Positions 61,125 to 64,000 of a stretch of DNA of 64,000 bases are shown piece by piece. Both the position numbers and the translations under genes were made by a program. The stretch is from Aquiflexum sp041751335 (GTDB lineage: Bacteria; Bacteroidota; Bacteroidia; Cytophagales; Cyclobacteriaceae), in assembly GCF_041751335.1 (NCBI RefSeq), contig NZ_JBGSXS010000155.1, forward strand, positions 13,897-77,896, written 5' to 3'. Numbering within the stretch: position 1 is the stretch's first letter; the number at the start of each line of letters is the position of its first letter. The notes under the pieces were generated by a model. It was not told where the DNA came from and did no database searches. It worked only from the letters and a program-made list of their open reading frames with translations.

Positions 61125-62156
61125 TCAATACTTCCATTTATTGGCTAAAGCCACCAAGCTGAGCATCACCGGTACTTCCACCAATACGCCAACTACCGTT
61201 ACCAATGCTGCGGGACTTTGAAGGCCAAATAGCGCAATGGCTACAGCAACGGCCAATTCAAAGAAATTGCTGGTTCCAATCATGGCCGCAGGTGCACAAA
61301 TGGCATGTGTGAGCTTGAGCTTTTGCCCGGCAAACCAGGTCAGGAAAAAGATGAAATATGATTGGATGATCAATGGCACTGCAATCAACAGGATGATCAG
61401 TGGATTATCCAGAATGTTGGTTCCTTGGAATGCAAACAGCAAAACCAAGGTTAGCAATAAAGCCAGAATGCTCACAGGTTTCAAACGGGGGAGGAAATCA
61501 GTTTTAAACCAATCTTCTCCCTTCTTTTTAATCACAAGCTTGTTGGTAATGACACCGGCTACCAAAGGCACAACCACAAATATCAGGACAGAAGCCACCA
61601 AGGTGTCGTAAGGAATAATCACATCCGTAATGCCCAATAATAAACCCACCAAGGGCACAAATGCTACCAAAATGATCAGGTCATTTACTGAAACTTGCAC
61701 CAAAGTGTAATTAGGATCACCATCCGTAAGGTATGACCACACAAACACCATCGCTGTACATGGTGCTACGCCAAGCAAAATAGCCCCTGCTATATACTCT
61801 CCTGCCAACTCAGGTTCTATCCAAGCAGAATAAAGGTGTTCAAAAAAGATCCAGGCAAAAAAGGCCATAGAAAAAGGCTTGATCAGCCAATTGACTGCCA
61901 CAGTCAGAATCAACCCTTTCGGAGCCCTGCCCACATCCTTGATACTACTGAAGTCAATTTGCAGCATAATGGGGTAAATCATCAACCATATAAGGATTGC
62001 TATGGGAATGTTGACATTATAAATCTCAGCATCAGCCAAAAACTGCATGCTGTCCCCTGCCACTTGGCCAATTCCAATTCCGGCCACGATACAAAGTGCA
62101 ACCCACAGACTCAGGTAGCGCTCAAAAAGAGGAAGTTGTTTTTTATTGGTTGTCAT
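61125..62156 (-). CDS. acr3: Arsenite efflux transporter ACR3
   Basis: 343 residues with ten predicted membrane helices. The conserved cysteine is in GVAPCTAMVFVWSYL and the conserved glutamate region is GTSNFFELAVAVAIAL, both ACR3 signatures. It expels As(III) (and perhaps Sb(III)) from the cell using the proton gradient. Its start overlaps the arsC stop by one base, so translation is likely coupled. Confidence 0.95.
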   Translation of the reverse strand: MTTNKKQLPLFERYLSLWVALCIVAGIGIGQVAGDSMQFLADAEIYNVNIPIAILIWLMIYPIMLQIDFSSIKDVGRAPKGLILTVAVNWLIKPFSMAFFAWIFFEHLYSAWIEPELAGEYIAGAILLGVAPCTAMVFVWSYLTDGDPNYTLVQVSVNDLIILVAFVPLVGLLLGITDVIIPYDTLVASVLIFVVVPLVAGVITNKLVIKKKGEDWFKTDFLPRLKPVSILALLLTLVLLFAFQGTNILDNPLIILLIAVPLIIQSYFIFFLTWFAGQKLKLTHAICAPAAMIGTSNFFELAVAVAIALFGLQSPAALVTVVGVLVEVPVMLSLVALANKWKY

Positions 62157-62779
62157 TATTTTCTGATCTTAGAAAACACGAAAAATAGTTCTGTGGCAAT
62201 CTGTAAACTGCGTTCTTTGTATTTTTCAGTTTGCTGAGGCGTGCCATCAAAAGCCTTGGGATCATCATAAGTGATTGGGATCCTTCTTTCAGTTCCTGCG
62301 ATAAAAGGACAGCCTTCATCGGCTTGAGAGCAGGTCATAATGGCAGCGAAATTAGAAGCGGGATTGAAATGATCATCATATGTCTTGGAAAAAGCAATGA
62401 TTGGATGCGCATTCTCAGCATATTTGATCGCATAGACTGGATTTTTACCTTCCGAAAGCGGCATAATTTCCAAGCCTTGTGCAGTAAGGGTTTCCCCCAC
62501 CTTCGGAAATATAGCGGTAGCTTCTGTGCCTCCTGAAAAGGTAAAAACCTGAGGAATGCCAAAATGCGCAGCCATTACTTGAGCCCAAACCTGAGAAAGA
62601 TGGCTTCTTCGGGAATTGTGGGTGCAGATAAAATTCAATAGAACATCCTCTTTCTTTTCCACTTTTCCTTGTATAAAATCAATCAGGGATTGTAAAACAG
62701 ACTTTCTTTCTGCGGAAATAGATGTAACATCCAGGTTATTGATAATGTCTTCGATTTTTGTAAAAACTGATATTTTCAT
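62156..62779 (-). CDS. arsC: Arsenate reductase, LMW-phosphatase fold
   Basis: 207 residues from the ATG at 62779 (MKISVFTKIEDIINN). The phosphatase-like loop is CTHNSRRS (Cys-x5-Arg), and a second cysteine pair MTCSQADEGC has the seven-residue spacing of the thioredoxin-coupled type (C82/C89 of S. aureus ArsC). It reduces As(V) to As(III) for export by ACR3. Its stop overlaps the acr3 start. Confidence 0.92.
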   Translation of the reverse strand: MKISVFTKIEDIINNLDVTSISAERKSVLQSLIDFIQGKVEKKEDVLLNFICTHNSRRSHLSQVWAQVMAAHFGIPQVFTFSGGTEATAIFPKVGETLTAQGLEIMPLSEGKNPVYAIKYAENAHPIIAFSKTYDDHFNPASNFAAIMTCSQADEGCPFIAGTERRIPITYDDPKAFDGTPQQTEKYKERSLQIATELFFVFSKIRK

Positions 62780-62787
62780 TTTTTTAT

Positions 62788-63120
62788 TTAACAGGTTGAA
62801 CAATTGGTAGGATCATAGCTATCAAATAGCTCGGATAGCATTTCTTTGATATAGTGCCACTTTTCAGGATTGATGCAATAGTTGACGGATACCCCTTCTA
62901 CTGTCCCTTGAATGATTCCTACACTCTTGAGTTCTCTTAAGTGCTGACTGATAGTGGCCTGGGCCAAACCCAAATCTCCCACAAGAGTGGTGTTGCAGCA
63001 GGTGTTGGTTCTCAACAGGTATTGGATAATAGCTATCCGGGCAGGATGCGCCAGTACTTTGGCATAACTTGCCAGTTCATTCTGCGTTTCGGTGAATAAA
63101 TCTGATTTTGTAACACCCAT
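62788..63120 (-). CDS. arsR: ArsR-type repressor
   Basis: 110 residues. Winged helix-turn-helix of the ArsR/SmtB family (KVLAHPARIAIIQYLLR, GLAQATISQHLRELKSVGII). Possible As(III)-binding cysteines are the CC pair in NTCCNTT and the C-terminal CSTC. It would repress the operon until arsenite binds. First gene, with its operator and promoter directly upstream. Confidence 0.92.
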   Translation of the reverse strand: MGVTKSDLFTETQNELASYAKVLAHPARIAIIQYLLRTNTCCNTTLVGDLGLAQATISQHLRELKSVGIIQGTVEGVSVNYCINPEKWHYIKEMLSELFDSYDPTNCSTC

Positions 63121-63161
63121 ATCAATTGAAATTTTTAGCTGGTGAAATTTATTATTAAACT

Positions 63162-63199
63162 ATATTGCAATATTACGATGTATAAAAATAGGGCACAAA
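63162..63199 (-). promoter_or_regulatory. ars operon promoter and operator
   Basis: Read leftward: TTTG (63196-63199), 20 bp, then TAATATTG (63168-63175), one base off TAnnTTTG. The perfect 12-bp palindrome ATATTGCAATAT at 63162-63173 overlaps the -7 box, the expected place for an ArsR operator. Confidence 0.7.
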
Positions 63200-63309
63200 T
63201 TGATTAAGGAAAATTTTCTAAGTTTTTTCTCACCGGTTATCTTATGTTTTACCTCCTTAAAAATTGATCCATACTTTTTAGGATGGTCATACCGATGCAT
63301 AATTAGAGT

Positions 63310-63810
63310 TTAAGTAGCTTCAACCAGTTTTTTTAACTGTTCTTCATAATCTGCTATCTCCCCGAAATTTGACTCAATCCACTGGGTATTGTAAAAAGTA
63401 TCCAAATAACGCTCTCCACTGTCACAAAGCAAGGTAACTATGGAACCTGATTTTCCGACCGACTTCATCAGTTTGGCTTTTTGGAGAACACCCCATACAT
63501 TGGTTCCGGTGGATGGCCCAACTTTGCGACCCAGGACAGTTTCCAGCCATAACATGGTAACAATGCTCGCTTTGTCCGGTACTTGCAACATCTCGTCTAT
63601 AACAGCCGGCATAAATGAAGGTTCAACCCTTGGACGTCCAATTCCTTCTATTTTACTTCCCTTTGAGGTCAACTGATTATCAGCGGTTTGAAAAAAGTTG
63701 TAGAAAACCGAGTTGTCAGGATCAACTACCAATAGTTTACTATAGAAACATTTGTAGCGGATATACCTTCCAATGGTTGCGCTTGTACCTTGATAGTGCC
63801 TGAAATACAC
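63310..63810 (-). pseudogene. Cysteine synthase-like PLP enzyme, cut by an IS element
   Basis: Only the C-terminal about 166 residues remain: GTSATIGRYIRYK, LLVVDPDNSVF, KIEGIGRPRVEPS, VTLLCDSGERYLDTFYN, matching the PLP-dependent cysteine synthase family. The N-terminal half with the PLP lysine is missing. The frame stops at 63817, inside the presumed IS end that begins at 63811 (TGACCG...). The N-terminal part probably lies beyond the IS, outside the window. Confidence 0.85.
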
Positions 63811-64000
63811 TGACCGTTAAAAATACAGAAATTTTAACTAAATCAGTAGAAAGATGTCCAATAGAAATCAGTTTAAAATGAGCATTGCTCAGCGTCGTGT
63901 CCGTAATTTCAGTGAGTCTTTCAAGATCGAAAAAGTCCGGGAATTGGAATCAGGTACCATAAGAATATGCGAACTTGTGAAGGAATATGAAATTACCGAC
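63811..64000 (+). mobile_element. Left end of an IS3-family element (partial)
   Basis: TGACCGTTAAAAATACAG at 63811 has the TGA start common at IS3 ends. It begins exactly where the interrupted gene loses its frame. An OrfA reading frame starts 43 bp inside. The right end is outside the window. Confidence 0.7.
63854..64000 (+). CDS. IS3-family transposase OrfA, partial
   Basis: 49 codons from the ATG at 63854 to the window edge, no stop. MSIAQRRVRNFSESFKIEKV followed by LVKEYEITD reads as the helix-turn-helix start of an IS3 OrfA (KxxVRELESG pattern, recognition helix beginning VKEYEIT). It would bind the IS ends, and OrfB by frameshift would give the catalytic transposase. Confidence 0.8.
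   Translation, partial: MSNRNQFKMSIAQRRVRNFSESFKIEKVRELESGTIRICELVKEYEITD

Overview
The window looks like a chromosomal segment of a Bacteroidota bacterium, most likely order Cytophagales and close to Cyclobacteriaceae (Algoriphagus, Belliella or Cecembia relatives). The grounds are family content and style: AT-rich DNA, weak Shine-Dalgarno sites, TAnnTTTG-type -7 promoter boxes, many lipoproteins and SPI-type exported proteins, and Bacteroidota-type families. The genus is an inference from the protein sequences, not from a marker gene. No rRNA, tRNA or CRISPR array was seen.

Layout. 1-567 is the 5' part of an exported TPR protein, read leftward. 929-6688 is a tight three-gene operon: an unrecognised protein, a CHAT caspase-like protease with a C-terminal zinc ribbon, and a 1081-residue TPR protein. 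This is my best candidate for an undescribed conflict or regulated-proteolysis system. 6864-16830 is mostly housekeeping: mazG, glmM, a cysteine desulfurase, lipoproteins, an ABC exporter and an M14 peptidase. 16904-18115 is a striking 59-bp interrupted palindrome followed by an AAA ATPase. 18481-24240 holds lysC, ribH, a TPR membrane protein, pdhA, recF and a DoxX protein. 24361-32005 holds a TlpA-like thiol reductase, an Rnl5-type RNA ligase facing a decayed PIN toxin-antitoxin locus, an S10 peptidase, an aldo/keto reductase-RidA fusion and an APC permease.

32152-37920 is an accessory region. It has a RelE-like/SF1 helicase/ankyrin fusion, then a cluster of gene remnants (P-type ATPase tail, restriction-enzyme tail) and small orphan genes among REP-like palindromes. 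38537-46631 holds NADP isocitrate dehydrogenase and a DabA-DabB inorganic-carbon uptake operon with a SulP transporter. 46868-50671 holds a SNF2 helicase and purU, followed by a MazEF-like toxin-antitoxin pair. 51390-55163 is a GntR-controlled catabolic cluster (deoC, a PfkB kinase, a TIM-barrel isomerase) with a near-perfect 30-bp operator. 55455-58571 is an ECF sigma factor abutting a Ser/Thr kinase-TPR gene. 58764-60290 encodes a lipoprotein related to cholesterol-dependent cytolysins. 60512-63120 is an arsenic resistance operon (arsR-arsC-acr3-DUF6428). At the right edge an IS3-type element has cut a cysteine synthase-like gene.

Short dispersed palindromes of at least four families lie in many intergenic gaps. 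Long gaps without genes hold mainly these, or nothing I can interpret.
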